Source: Terebella lapidaria (lineage: Eukaryota > Annelida > Polychaeta > Terebellida > Terebellidae). Taken from it: DNA of 64,000 bases. The DNA is taken from assembly GCA_949152475.1 (NCBI GenBank), contig OX424566.1, positions 13,291,177 through 13,355,176 of the forward strand, given 5' to 3'. The translations under genes were made by a program, and so were the position numbers. The stretch's first letter is position 1. Each line of letters begins with the position of its first letter. Positions 11,397 through 24,237 of this stretch are shown here, in pieces. The notes under the pieces are model-generated. The model ran no database searches. It was not told where the DNA came from and saw only the letters and a list, made by a program, of their open reading frames with translations.

Positions 11397-12752
11397 ACAT
11401 TTTTCTATACGCAGATGATACTGCACTTATGAAAGTCATCACTGACCCTAGACAGAGCATAAGAGAGATAAATATTGACTTGGAGACTATAAATCAGTGG
11501 GCTAAACAATGGGCTGTTACATTCAGCACAACTAAATCGAAAATGATGATTATATCCAAAAAGCAATCTCGAATTCAATATGATGATGTCGTTTTCAACA
11601 GTCAAGTCATAGCACCAGTTAAAGAACACTGCCATTTAGGGGTTATTATAAGTAACGATATGTCATGGGAAAGTCATATTCATGATCGGATTGCAAAGGC
11701 TGGACCCATGATCAATATGCTGAAACGCATGTCTAATCTCTTGCCTAGAAAATGCAAGGAAAACGTTTATGGATCATTCATACGGTCTGTATTGGAGTAT
11801 GGCTGTTTGTTATATCACAATTGTAGTGCATATTTGAGCGAGAATTTGGAGAAATGTCAACGATCAGTTGCGATTACATGTACTGGGGCTTACTCGTCAG
11901 TGACTAACAATGCCTTGCTTTCCGAATTAGGCTGGCCAACTCTGCAAATGCGCCGAGATTACTACCAGTTGACGTACATGTATAAAATTATTAACGGCAT
12001 CGCGCCGCGATATTTGTTGGATATGTGTCCCGGCGTTGTTTCAGATTTCCATGATCACGGCCTTCGTAATGCGAACGATATCAGGGTACCAAAAGCGAAA
12101 ACTGTTTCATATAGGAAATCGTTCATCCCATCTGCATCGAGACTTTGGAATAACCTTGATGTAAACACGAGGAATGTTCCATCACTTCCGTTGTTCAAAA
12201 AACGTGTCAAAGATTCATTCTTTCCAGAAAGTAATCCACTTTCCATACGGCACTGGTCGAGCGCCAATTTTTCAAGCACGTTTACGAATGGGCCTCAGCG
12301 GCCTTAACTCGCATAGGAAAAAATACAATTTCATATCTGATGCATCTTGCAGTTGTGGGTTCCGTAACGAAGATACATTACATTACTTTGTTGATTGCCC
12401 AACCTATGTAGCTGCCCGCCAAGTTCTTTTTGCCACGTCCGCCCCCGTCCTTAACACTGTATTGCCCGATTTGAACATACATTTAATGAACACTCAGCAA
12501 AAAAAGACTGTTGTCAAAATATACCTCTTCGGGAACTCATCGGAAAGTAAAAGTTGGAATATAAATCTATTAAAAAATGTTCATGAATATATTTTACAAA
12601 CACAGCGTTTTCGGGAACAATTGTATATCATTAATTGCAGAACATCTGGTACCTCACTCGTTCTGGACGAGGAGACTCACCTTGTGCATAAATGCGTGTG
12701 AAAATCCTCGTAAAATAAATTACGTTTAAACAAAAAAAAAAAAAAAAAAAAA
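11385..12752 (+). mobile_element. 5'-truncated LINE with 13-bp target duplication (U2)
   Basis: The element starts inside the reverse transcriptase at the FLYADDTAL catalytic box (about 11,399-11,428) and runs as one frame to 12,307. It then continues in another frame from about 12,240 to 12,701, so one frameshift lies near 12,240; the same shift is in the U3 copy and predates the duplication. The second frame contains ARLRMGLSGLNSHR and a CCHC-like knuckle, CSCGFRNEDTLHYFVDC, as in many LINE C-termini. A 23-A tail (12,732-12,754) follows. AAGCATTAACATA occurs at 11,372-11,384 and 12,753-12,765, a clean target duplication. Other units have this target once and unbroken. The RT clade (L2/CR1/jockey grade) is not resolved. 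Confidence 0.92.
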
Positions 12753-13762
12753 AAGCATTAACATACGGCTAACATGTTGGTACAGGTAGCACTTATTTAC
12801 TAAATCCATATCTGCTCTGTCTACTTTTCTTCCACTGAAATAAGCTTTCCAATGCCAAATATGAAATCTCCCTAAAGTACAAACAGGGTGACAAAAAAGC
12901 ACACATCTTAACACGTACTGTTTTATTAGGCGCTGATTTTCAAGCGTCATCAATATTGCCTGGATATTTTCCTACTGGGGCAGACTTACTAGTATTTTCT
13001 GAAGCGATGTTATATGACAAATTATCGTAGACAATCCTACACCTAGCCATCATGCTGTGCAATGTTTCTTGAGTCCTGGGTGTTTCTTGGTCCTTTCAAT
13101 CAAAAACACTTGTTCCCATCCATCAAGTATAATGGGTTTCATCCATACCCCAGACTAAGCATCCTTTTCTCTCATCCGTTTGTCCCAATTAGGCCACGGC
13201 ACCAGCCCCGACGATGCCAAGCCTTTCCTGAAGATATGATCTATGAGTATGGTTTTCGCTGTATAGTGTTCGTTCTGTGGTCATATCACATTTGTCATAT
13301 AATTCAATAATCATTTCTGAGTGTATTCCTATTACAAAAGTATTAGTTTGTGGCAAGTTCAATCAAACCATAAATAATATAGTTCAGCTTGAATTAAATA
13401 TCGAGGTATCTATCAATTACACATCCCTCATCGTATGTTGTCATATTCATATATCATCTCGTTGTTGGAGCTGTTCCTAATACTATTTGAAAATACTAAG
13501 CACTGCATCGTTTCACCTGTAGTCTTTTTGAATCATTTGAACCGCGATCAATCATTCACTACATTCACAGCAACATCGCAATTGGGCGGTGCACCAGCAC
13601 ATATTACTTAGACCTACACTATCAATGCTAAATCAGATTTGATAATATACCTTTGTGATATATTAAACAATGATCCCTATCATTCGGTGGTTAATCGCTC
13701 GCTGCGTCGGTGACAGATTACCAGATGGTTAGAACATCTTTCTTGAAGGAAGCAGAGATGTC

Positions 13763-13874
13763 TTTATAAGATGCGAGTCCCGTGCATATACAAAATCATG
13801 GAAACGAACACGATATCAATTTCAACTTGAACATTATAAGCGAGGATAGCTTCCAGGCAGTTTATCTTGAAAAC
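13763..13874 (+). promoter_or_regulatory. Candidate TATA promoter plus first exon, U2
   Basis: TTTATAAG at 13,763-13,770 and GAAAAC/GTAAGT with the donor at 13,875-13,880. Sequence is almost identical to the U1 and U3 copies. A run of 15 C (13,906-13,920) lies just inside the putative intron; the C-run length differs between copies (17, 15 and 14). Transcription is inferred from the TATA-donor spacing only. Confidence 0.35.
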
Positions 13875-14066
13875 GTAAGTAAAGTTGTTTTGACGAACCT
13901 CCCCACCCCCCCCCCCCCCCGCCAACCCCCTAGATCAGTGCGAGCAGGTCACAAAAGAAATACAATACAATGAATTAGCGAGTCGAAGAGTCGAATACAA
14001 AACCATATGAAACATCAACATTTTCCTGTGAAAGGTAAAGCCTATACTAAGTATGTTGATTTCTAG

Positions 14067-14189
14067 CCTCTAGTGACACACATTATGTGTTTAACATGTC
14101 CAAACTCAATGGAGAATCGGAACAAGTGTTCCATATCCATATTCCAATGACCGAGATAAAACAAAGAGAGATATACAGCAAGAACTACA
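14067..14189 (+). CDS. Exon-like block, unit U2 copy
   Basis: Acceptor TTTCTAG ends at 14,066 and donor GTGAGT begins at 14,190. The frame (SSDTHYVFN, then MSKLNGESEQ, FHIHIPMTEI) is open, with an ATG at 14,096. A pyrimidine-rich acceptor lies downstream at about 14,422-14,440, but in U2 and U3 the next bases are displaced by the 0.94 kb element. Product not recognised. Confidence 0.3.
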
Positions 14190-14449
14190 GTGAGTGTACA
14201 TAGTTTGTCGTTGAGGGGAGGACCAAATCCTGGTATCATCGATTAGGCACATGGAAAATGGTAGGGGTATGCTTGACCTGGTCGATAGCAGTTGTTCTGT
14301 GGACCATTCAAAAACAGAGCAGTTTCTTCAGTGGGACCAGTATATTGTATATTTTTCAGAATATATTTCAGAATATTGTATATTTATCGCCAGACAATAT
14401 TCATTTCTGATAGTGCTGTCTAACTGTTTGTTCTTTTTAGTTAAAGTCA

Positions 14450-15386
14450 TAGTAGCAAGGTACCATTATATGGTTTTATTCCTGTTCATATGAAGACATT
14501 GGTGATAAAAATGGACATTGGTGATAAAAAAATGTGTTCGCGTTAATTGGTAACTAATAACAGCGACATCTAATGGAGTATATTGAGCCAGTATTGCAAT
14601 CGCCTTCTCCAGCCGATGAAAGAAATAGCTTCGGCAATTTCCGTAATCGTGACGTCAGATGAGGCAGAATGTGCTTTGATGGCTCGCCGAAAACGTAAAA
14701 TACGTAATTTGGTGGCCAGCCCAAAGATGGAATGTAAGTATCAATCTATTACCACCAATGCAGCCAAATTTTGATGATTCCAATAACAAACGTAAAATAC
14801 AACATTTTGCAATAGAAACAAAGCCCGACCAAATACTTTATCAAAAGACACACTGGCGTAATCAGGGGCAGACAGTGTGGTAAATGTAGTTGTTTCTACT
14901 GTACACCTGATGGAATTTGTATACAACTGCCCAACAACCTATGAAAATAATTTACAAATTTGAAACAAATGCATGTGATTGAACAGAAAACACCCAAAAA
15001 CCAGCAAGTACTGGACATTTTGCAGTTCAACAAACATCTGTTCTGGGTGAATAAATAGTACTGATTCTGAACAAGAAATGCCGCATTTCTGCCATGTCAC
15101 CCCTTCACTTGAATTGTCAAACATACATCAGGGGAATGATTATGCGACATGCAGCTGCTGGCTACATGTACTTACAGGTCTGCCTCAACTGACGTCACAA
15201 ACCACGTGACCCACACTAAAATCAGGATCAAAATCTTCGGCAATTTAAGGAAGGAGTGCCTATTTGGTTCGATATCTCGAAACCCATTGATTGTATTTGT
15301 AAAATTCGGTTGTATTCATTGGAAACTATTCATAACAGACTAAATGAAAAGCACTTTCATCGGCATGCTACTTGGTCTTGCTACTA
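14450..15386 (+). mobile_element. 0.94 kb element with 10-bp inverted ends (U2)
   Basis: Perfect inverted ends TAGTAGCAAG (14,450-14,459) and CTTGCTACTA (15,377-15,386). U1 lacks the whole block: there 'ttagttaaa' runs directly into 'tttcctaagctttttct'. Inside are two full TGACGTCA palindromes (about 14,651 and 15,190), an E-box CACGTG shortly after the second, and a head of the dispersed 366-bp repeat (from 14,734) preceded by a short open stretch ending in a GTAAGT donor-like site. No transposase is seen, so it is non-autonomous. The target duplication is unclear, and the short inverted ends could be fortuitous, though the clean empty site in U1 argues for an insertion. Confidence 0.55.
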
Positions 15387-16328
15387 AATTTTGGAAGCTT
15401 TTTCTAATCGTCTGAATATGTTTTTGTTATGTTACCTCAATCTTTGTGTTCCTGATAATATATCAATATAAAACTAATATATAAAGTTATTATAGTGCAC
15501 AGAATCTTTGCTGAATATTCGGCAACAATGGTCGTGAGCCTTTGTCTAATATATGTGTGAGGGGATGAAACTTGATTCCGATTAATTTTCGTATGCAGAA
15601 AACACGGTACATAATTTGTTAGAGTCTGATTAAACTTAGTCCCATTCTGCACCGTTCAACTTATTTTCTAATTAGTGCAATTTTATTCACCCTCACATCT
15701 CCCTGGTTCAAACTTTCTTCTCAGTAGTAGTTTGAATGAAACTACCACCAAGTACAAACATCCCTGCTAATTGGTATTGATCGCTGAAAATAATGGATTT
15801 GTGATGATGACACCAAGGGCATATCCATTTGTGTCATTAAATGATTTGTACAGCTAGCAAGCTGGTTGGCCAGAAGGGTATGAACGTGCACCATTCAAAG
15901 AGTAGTTGTCGTCCCTATGTTTCCATTGGTCGATAATGGAACCGACTATCAATGTTTCTGTTATTACAAAGCAAATCTGTAGAACATTGGCATTAGTGAA
16001 GTGGTCATCTGAATACAAGAACTAATTGTCATAATGATGAATGTGTCAAGGAAACATGCATTTTTATGTATAGAGGGACATGAATCAATACCGTGCAGGC
16101 TTCCTGTAGACCTTCAGTTGAAACATGTATTTGGCAACAGGGCTTTCCTCCTGAATATGGCGTTTCAGGACACAGTTATTCCTTCAAGTATCTTTTGTGC
16201 TTTTGTAATACCGAGAGATAGCAACAGTCATGTGTGCCAGCAGGATAACGCACTTAACCTTATCTGATATATTTCTCTCTCTTTTGCATACAATAAAAAA
16301 CAAGTGTGCTTCTCCTGCCCTGATATTT

Positions 16329-17060
16329 ACCCTCGCCCCGTAGGGGAGCGAGGGTATTGAGATTGGGTCTGTCCGTTTGTATGTCTGTTTGTTTGTTTGT
16401 CTGCGCGCATATATCAAAGGAGAATGGTCCAATATGAAACTGATAGGGATGAAGCGGTATCTCAGTGGCTCAGTCCTCCTCGAATCTGGTCAAAATCGGA
16501 CGAAAACTGTTGCCATAGCAACGGAAAATGTAAAAATCAATAATTGACCATAATTTCGGTTCTAATCAAGAACATTTTTTCCAACTAATTTTGTATTTTT
16601 CTATGGCCAATTCCTGATCATCTGATATATGGCCCGTGGTCGTACAACCAAAACTCTCCATTATCGCCCGATGTCGAAAAATTGGGGGTCACGGTTTCGA
16701 TTTTTTTTGGCCAGCGACGTTTTAGTGCAAATGTCTGCGCTCATAACTCAGAGGCAAACGGTCCGATCGATTTGAAATTTATAGGGTAAGAGTGCTATGG
16801 TGGTGACTCAATCCCTTTCAAATATTGCCAAAATCGGGTAAAAACGGTTGCCATGGCAACGGAAAAAAGAGAATCACATAATTAGCTATAACTCCGGTTC
16901 TAATCAATATTAAATTTTCAACTTATTTTTGTATTTTTCTTTGGCCAATTCCCAATCGTATGGCGTACAACCGATGGTCTTAAGACCAAAACTCTCAATT
17001 ATCGCCTAAATTTAGTTACTAAATCTGAAGGACGAGGGTCTGCAATCTCTGATTGTCTCG
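16329..17060 (+). mobile_element. GAGGG-hairpin non-autonomous element (U2)
   Basis: The element opens with a hairpin, CCCTCGCCCC then GTA then GGGGAGCGAGGG, followed by GTTTGTTTGTTTGTCTG and two related half-units. Both halves share a 'gttgccatggcaacgg'-like block and a 'tttttctwtggccaattcc' block. It ends with 'gattgtctcg'. U1 has the uninterrupted site near 8,383-8,395. No open frame of note, so it is a non-autonomous element of unknown class. Relatives lie at 26,125-26,856, 58,480-59,030 and, inverted, 60,277-60,368. Confidence 0.75.
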
Positions 17061-19724
17061 TTTTTCGTCTTCAAATTAGGGATGGCTGGTACATATTCCA
17101 ATTAGGGAGGAGGTATTTTAAACAATGATTTTGTCAATCAGGGATGCTATAGTGTCAATCTAAATTTACTTGTGTATAAAGATTGCACTGACTTTCTTGT
17201 TCAATCAAAATACGAAAGGAATGATCTCGATAACATATATATTTTTAGTTGGAAGCACATACATGTAGTTACTAGTAAACCATTTTTAGTTCCTGTCCAT
17301 TTGTGATACGTGGATAACAAATCCAGTAGACATAAAACAAGAAAGATAAAATAATGCATATAAGCATTGTAGATAAAGATAAAGTAATGCATGTAAGGAA
17401 ATGTGTCCCACGTGTCGTCGCACCTGTCATGAAGGCTCTATAAAATGTCTGCTCGAGTAGCAAACACATATGTTCTTCTGGGTAATGAAGGATGTACCAT
17501 TCTTGTTCACAAGGCAGCATGTTATAGTAATGCCTCGTTCGCGGACATTGCTCCTATTACCCTCCATGGACACTACTGTTCTACTGATGTTTGCTTGTCA
17601 TCTTATAGTCAGATATGCGAAGCTCTGAACATCATCCTGATATTAAACATGGGAAAATGGCGCTTTTCAAGGATACACGCATCAACGTTTGATGGATTAG
17701 TGGTGACGGATGGGATAGTGCAAGAGGACATCCTTTGTTGCTCGGATTTGTTGGATTTGATTCTTTACATCCCCCCCCCCCCACTTTGACGTTTACTAAC
17801 TCTTATGTATTTTATTTGCGAACATTATCATTAACTTGTCGATAATGTAATGCAGGTACGATAATTATTGGCCACTTCAAATCACCAGAGCAAATGCTGC
17901 AATTAGTTATATTGCTGCAGTTAGTTATTTGCCCAGTTAATTCTTCATTTTGCTGAGGAAAGATTGTTCTATATCATATAAGTAAAATTCTATATCATTA
18001 TATTTATATGTATTTAAATTTGTTGAAAAATAGGAATACATACCATTTTAACAGTCATGGCATCATCATATGATCACAAGCAAAGTTACATGATATACAA
18101 GGTAACGTAAAACAAGTAGAACTACTGCAGGTCAGCTGCGCCTAATATCGATCGTACTAAATCCTCCTTTCTCGATTTCCTGTCAAAGTGGATTTTACCT
18201 GGTCAATGCAAGATGGGGTACTTGGGTCAAACAAACACCAGGTTAAACAGAGACGAACAATAATTCAAACCTACTTGAATGTGTTGTAACTCCTACAAAT
18301 CTCAGCAGCTTTCTTAGCAGTGTTTAGTTTATTTTCACTTAGCATATCAGATTTCACCCTCAAAGAGCAATATAAAATAAAGAAAAGAATGTGCTGTGTG
18401 ACGGGACAGTGTAGTCAAACTTGACTGTGTTTCTTTTGCTTATCACGTGAGTAAATATGTTGGTGCTGTTCTTCTACACACGTGTTATTTTGTTGTCGTT
18501 TGTGAAATGACCACTCTGGTGTATTTTCAATCTATTCTCACTAATTCACAACAAAAGTATTTTGACAATATGAAACCAACAAAAAAAACGCTTTCGGCTA
18601 AACAACAAAGCCGAACATATATTCACAGCCAGGACCACGCTAGTGTTCTAAACATTGTTTGTTATAAATTTGAAAATTAAACACAATCAAGAAAACGAAA
18701 CAACATCACGGACCAGATGTATGGCAAGTATGCGAATAACTCCTCAAAACCTTCCAGTGTCAGATGTATAATCAACACATCCATAAGGCAAACCGTGCTC
18801 TTTCTTCAGCTAACAGAATAAGCATCAGGATTGCCATATCAAACTTGATATTATTAACATCCTGTTGTAGTCCCAAGAACCCTCCCTACCCCTGCATGAT
18901 GCCTTGTATTCCTATTAATGCCAACATGCATACCCATGCTGTTTGTATATGGGTTTCTGCTTTATTACCTCTGTGATGAGGTTTCGAGACCCACCCTGAA
19001 GTTCAAATGAAGGTAGTAACGATGACACGAACGCTATGTACAATAAATGGTGTTTCAAGACAGGATGTATGGTATAGAGATAGCCGTGTTAGCCAGTAAA
19101 ATATATATCCAAGTGTTGTTCAAAAAGAACAGTAACCCTTGTAACTAACTGTGGTTCAATGTTCACAAGCTTTCGTTCTAGTCGATACAACTTCAACAGG
19201 TGAAAATGACACAGGATGTGTTAGTCCAAAGTGTTCTGAATAAAACATGATATTATCCAATGTTCAATGTTATCAATGAACAGCAATCAATCATTCCGTG
19301 GAAGATAGCCCATTGACGGAGACACGCATTGCCCGCCATATCATAATTGGCTCTTATCCAAAAGTCGCATTAATCATTGTTATGTGACAGATGAAAGCAG
19401 GGCATTTGTTATGAAAAGAAAACACAAAATTGAAACGAAAAATTGAACTGAGCTGCAGCACATACAATACATATTCATATCCCTTCTGTGTACATAGTAA
19501 AATAATGAACAATCGCACCGAGAAAATTAAAACGTTCAATAGCTTTTAATATGTAGAAAATGTTGGTTTTACACAAGTTTATGAAGAAAAAATATGACAC
19601 ATTTTCACAATCAGTTACTTTTGATGTGACTCTCGGTAATATGTTAGGTTCAATAATGGGTAAGTTTGATCGTCAACCATACCGCGGTTCTTGAAATAAC
19701 AATGCGCATGTCCGGTCAGACAGA

Positions 19725-19767
19725 GTGATAGCAAGGATCGTCTATTATAGAGGATCCTTGGTGATAG
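19725..19767. mobile_element. 29-bp palindromic micro-insert with 7-bp duplication
   Basis: CAAGGATC ... GATCCTTG (19,732-19,760) is flanked by GTGATAG on both sides (19,725-19,731 and 19,761-19,767). The same insert is at 21,079-21,107 and 29,538-29,566. The empty site, with GTGATAG once, is seen at about 11,031 and 11,281, and U1 has a related empty site near 4,893. Confidence 0.65.
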
Positions 19768-21212
19768 TACACCCAACCAAAAACCTCAAACTTCTTGGTG
19801 GTATGACTCAGGAATGGGGATGATTACACCATAGGTTGGTACCAGGATAGATTCATGGTCTGGTAGGGACACCCCCATGCTAGGTCCATGAACGGTATGA
19901 TAGGAAGCGTGTGGCATAGCCATAGTTGTATATATATTACACCCCATAATTAAGTTGCACTGCATATACACAAAGTGGGTTCGCAAAACAAAAATATATT
20001 CAAAAAAAAAACCTCAAACCACAGAAGATTTTATTGGGCAAAATTTCACGTGCACTCACAATGTCGACCGTCAATCTTGGAGAAAGAACAATGCCATCCT
20101 TTCACGACCAGAGCGAGTTCAGGCTATTTTGGTCCAGCTATGGTAACGCTGATTGTTGTTCAAGGCCAGGGTCATCCTTCCGGACTTTCAAGCTATTGTA
20201 AATCCAAGCATTTACATACCACTAACATGATGGTTTAGGTAGCACTTATTTACTCAATACATATCGGCTCTGTCCACTTTTTCTTTACTGAATCACGCTT
20301 TTCAATGCCAAATATAAAATCTCTCTAAAGTACAAATAGGGAGACAAAAAAGCGCACATCTTGATAAAATCTACACAAACTGACGTCATCAATATTGCTC
20401 TGGATATTTCCCAACTGGGGCAGACTTATTTTCTGAGAAGATTTTGAATGACGAATCATCGTAGACAAACCTACACATAGCCATAATGCTGCACAATGTT
20501 TCTGAAGTCCTGGGTGCTTCTTGGTCCTTTCAATCCAAAACACTTGTTCCCATCCATCACATATAATAGGTTCAATCCACACCCCAGACTAAGGATCCTT
20601 TTCTCCCATCCGTTTGTTCCAATTAACCCACGGCACCAGCTGCGAAGATGTCAAGCCTTTCCTGAAGATATGACACGCATTGCCCGCCATATTATAATTG
20701 GCTCTTATCCGAAAGTCGCATTAATCATTGTTATGTGACAGATGAAAGCAGGGCATTTGTTATGAAAACCTCCCTACAAAATTGAAACGAAAAATGGAAC
20801 TGAGCAGCAACACACACAGTACATATTTATTTACCTTCTGTGTACATAGTAATGTACAATCGCAACGAGAAAATTAAAAATTTCCATAGCTTTTAATATG
20901 TAGAAAATTTTGGTTTTACACAAGTTTATGAAGAAAAAATATGACACATTTTCACAATCAGTTACTCTTGATGAGACTCTTGGTATTATGTTAGGTTCAA
21001 TAATGTGTAAGTTTGATCGTCAACCATACCGCGGTTCTTGAAATAACAATGCGCATGTCCGGTCAGACAGAGTAATAGCAAGGATCGTCTATTATAGAGG
21101 ATCCTTGGTGATAGTACACCCAACCAAAAACCTCAAACTTCCTGGTGGTATGACTCAGGAATGGGGATGATCATACCACTTTCAAGCTATTCTAAACCCA
21201 AGCATTAACATA

Positions 21213-22546
21213 GCATAAATAGCGACATTTTTCTATACGCAGATGATACTGCACTTATGAAAGTCATCACTGACCCTAGACAGAGCATAAGAGAGATAAA
21301 TATTGACTTGGAGACTATAAATCAGTGGGCTAAAAAATGGGCTGTTACATTCAGCACAACTAAATCGAAAATGATGATTATATCCAAAAAGCAATCTCGA
21401 ATTCAATATGATGATGTCGTTTTCAACAGTCAAGTCATAGCACCAGTTAAAGAACACCGCCATTTAGGGGTTATTATAAGTAACGATATGTCATGGGAAA
21501 GTCATATTCATGATCGGATTGCAAAGGCTGGACCCATGATCAATATGCTGAAACGCATGTCTAATCTCTTGCCTAGAAAATGCAAGGAAAACGTTTATGG
21601 ATCATTCATACGGTCTGTATTGGAGTATGGCTGTTTGTTATATCACAATTGTAGTGCATATTTGAGCGAGAATTTGGAGAAATGTCAACGATCAGTTGCG
21701 ATTACATGTACTGGGGCTTACTCGTCAGTGACTAACAATGCCTTGCTTTCCGAATTAGGCTGGCCAACTCTGCAAATGCGCCGAGATTACTACCAGTTGA
21801 CGTACATGTATAAAATTATTAACGGCATCGCGCCGCGATATTTGTTGGATATGTGTCCCGGCGTTGTTTCAGATTTCCATGATCACGGCCTTCGTAATGC
21901 GAACGATATCAGGGTACCAAAAGCGAAAACTGTTTCATATAGGAAATCGTTCATCCCATCTGCATCGAGACTTTGGAATAACCTTGATGTAAACACGAGG
22001 AATGTTCCATCACTTCCGTTGTTCAAAAAACGTGTCAAAGATTCATTCTTTCCAGAAAGTAATCCACTTTCCATACGGCACTGGTCGAGCGCCAATTTTT
22101 CAAGCACGTTTACGAATGGGCCTCAGCGGCCTTAACTCGCATAGGAAAAAATACAATTTCATATCTGATGCATCTTGCAGTTGTGGGTTCCGTAACGAAG
22201 ATACATTACATTACTTTGTTGATTGCCCAACCTATGTAGCTGCCCGCCAAGTTCTTTTTGCCACGTCCGCCCCCGTCCTTAACACTGTATTGCCCGATTT
22301 GAACATACATTCAATGAACACTCAGCAAAAAAAGACTGTTGTCAAAATATACCTCTTCGGGAACTCATCGGAAAGTAAAAGTTGGAATATAAATCTATTA
22401 AAAAATGTTCATGAATATATTTTACAAACACAGCGTTTTCGGTAACAATTGTATATCATTAATTGCAGAACATCTGGTACCTCACTCGTTCTGGACGAGG
22501 AGACTCACCTTGTGCATAAATGCGTGTGAAAATCCTCGTAAAATAA
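21213..22546 (+). mobile_element. 5'-truncated LINE, U3 copy, A-tail lost
   Basis: Sister of the U2 LINE. The left target duplication is AAGCATTAACATA at 21,200-21,212 and the right at 22,547-22,559. The main frame 21,257-22,135 differs from U2 at two residues, a Q to K and a C to R change. The second frame stops earlier, at 22,445, by a new stop codon. The sequence after 'cctcgtaaaataa' jumps straight to the target duplication, so about 34 bases including the A-tail are missing relative to U2. This was inherited by segmental duplication and is not a second transposition. Confidence 0.92.
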
Positions 22547-23556
22547 AAGCATTAACATACGGCTAACATGTTGGTACAGGTAGCACTTATTTACTAAATC
22601 CATATCTGCTCTGTCTACTTTTCTTCCACTGAAATAAGCTTTCCAATGCCAAATATGAAATCTCCCTAAAGTACAAACAGGGTGACAAAAAAGCACACAT
22701 CTTAACACGTACTGTTTTATTAGGCGCTGATTTTCAAGCGTCATCAATATTGCCTGGATATTTTCCTACTGGGGCAGACTTACTAGTATTTTCTGAAGCG
22801 ATGTTATATGACAAATTATCGTAGACAATCCTACACCTAGCCATCATGCTGTGCAATGTTTCTTGAGTCCTGGGTGTTTCTTGGTCCTTTCAATCAAAAA
22901 CACTTGTTCCCATCCATCAAGTATAATGGGTTTCATCCATACCCCAGACTAAGCATCCTTTTCTCTCATCCGTTTGTCCCAATTAGGCCACGGCACCAGC
23001 CCCGACGATGCCAAGCCTTTCCTGAAGATATGATCTATGAGTATGGTTTTCGCTGTATAGTGTTCGTTCTGTGGTCATATCACATTTGTCATATAATTCA
23101 ATAATCATTTCTGAGTGTATTCCTATTACAAAAGTATTAGTTTGTGGCAAGTTCAATCAAACCATAAATAATATAGTTCAGCTTGAATTAAATATCGAGG
23201 TATCTATCAATTACACATCCCTCATCGTATGTTGTCATATTCATATATCATCTCGTTGTTGGAGCTGTTCCTAATACTATTTGAAAATACTAAGCACTGC
23301 ATCGTTTCACCTGTAGTCTTTTTGAATCATTTGAACCGCGATCAATCATTCACTACATTCACAGCAACATCGCAATTGGGCGGTGCACCAGCACATATTA
23401 CTTAGACCTACACTATCAATGCTAAATCAGATTTGATAATATACCTTTGTGATATATTAAACAATGATCCCTATCATTCGGTGGTTAATCGCTCGCTGCG
23501 TCGGTGACAGATTACCAGATGGTTAGAACATCTTTCTTGAAGGAAGCAGAGATGTC

Positions 23557-23668
23557 TTTATAAGATGCGAGTCCCGTGCATATACAAAATCATGGAAACG
23601 AACACGATATCAATTTCAACTTGAACATTATAAGCGAGGATAGCTTCCAGGCAGTTTATCTTGAAAAC
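23557..23668 (+). promoter_or_regulatory. Candidate TATA promoter plus first exon, U3
   Basis: TTTATAAG at 23,557-23,564, donor GTAAGT at 23,669-23,674, C-run of 14 at 23,695-23,708. Same layout as U1, U2 and U4. Confidence 0.35.
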
Positions 23669-23854
23669 GTAAGTAAAGTTGTTTTGACGAACCTCCCCCC
23701 CCCCCCCCGCCAACCCCCTAGATCACTGCGAGCAGGTCACAAAAGAAATACAATACAATGAATTAGCGAGTCGAGGAGTCGAATACAAAACCATATGAAA
23801 CATCAACATTTTCCTGTGAAAGGTAAAGCCTATACTAAGTATGTTGATTTCTAG

Positions 23855-23977
23855 CCTCTAGTGACACACATTATGTGTTTAACATGTCCAAACTCAATGG
23901 AGAATCGGAACAAGTGTTCCATATCCATATTCCAATGACCGAGATAAAACAAAGAGAGATATACAGCAAGAACTACA
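23855..23977 (+). CDS. Exon-like block, unit U3 copy
   Basis: Identical in layout to 14,067-14,189: acceptor AG at 23,853-23,854, open frame with an ATG, donor GTGAGT from 23,978. Product not recognised. Confidence 0.3.
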
Positions 23978-24237
23978 GTGAGTGTACATAGTTTGTCGTT
24001 GAGGGGAGGACCAAATCCTGGTATCATCGATTAGGCACATGGAAAATGGTAGGGGTATGCTTGACCTGGTCGATAGCAGTTGTTCTGTGGGCCATTCAAA
24101 AACAGAGCAGTTTCTTCAGTGGGACCAGTATATTGTATATTTTTCAGAATATATTTCAGAATATTGTATATTTATCGCCAGACAATATTCATTTCTGATA
24201 TTGCTGTCTAACTGTTTGTTCTTTTTAGTTAAAGTCA

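Larger units (their letters stand above)
10560..20672 (+). repeat. First tandem array, unit U2 (recent copy)
   Basis: U2 is nearly identical to U3 over almost its full length, offset by 9,788-9,828 bases. In the shared LINE only 2 of 292 residues differ. The 3' part (19,225-20,672) begins another round of the unit and then jumps at 20,672 from 'cctgaagatatga' (matches about 13,240) to 'cacgcattgcccgcc' (matches about 10,632). That junction is where U3 starts. Nested inside are a LINE, a 0.94 kb inverted-end element, a GAGGG-hairpin element and a 29-bp palindromic insert. Apart from exon-like blocks I see no gene in this 10 kb. Confidence 0.9.

Noticed and set aside
17445-17640. Cysteine-containing frame (GNEGCTILVHKAACYS, HYCSTDVC) that resembles the end of a Ly6-type domain
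   Set aside because: Between U1 and U2 four of five changes alter the residue and U1 has a stop in the frame, so there is no sign of constraint; too few cysteines to claim the fold.
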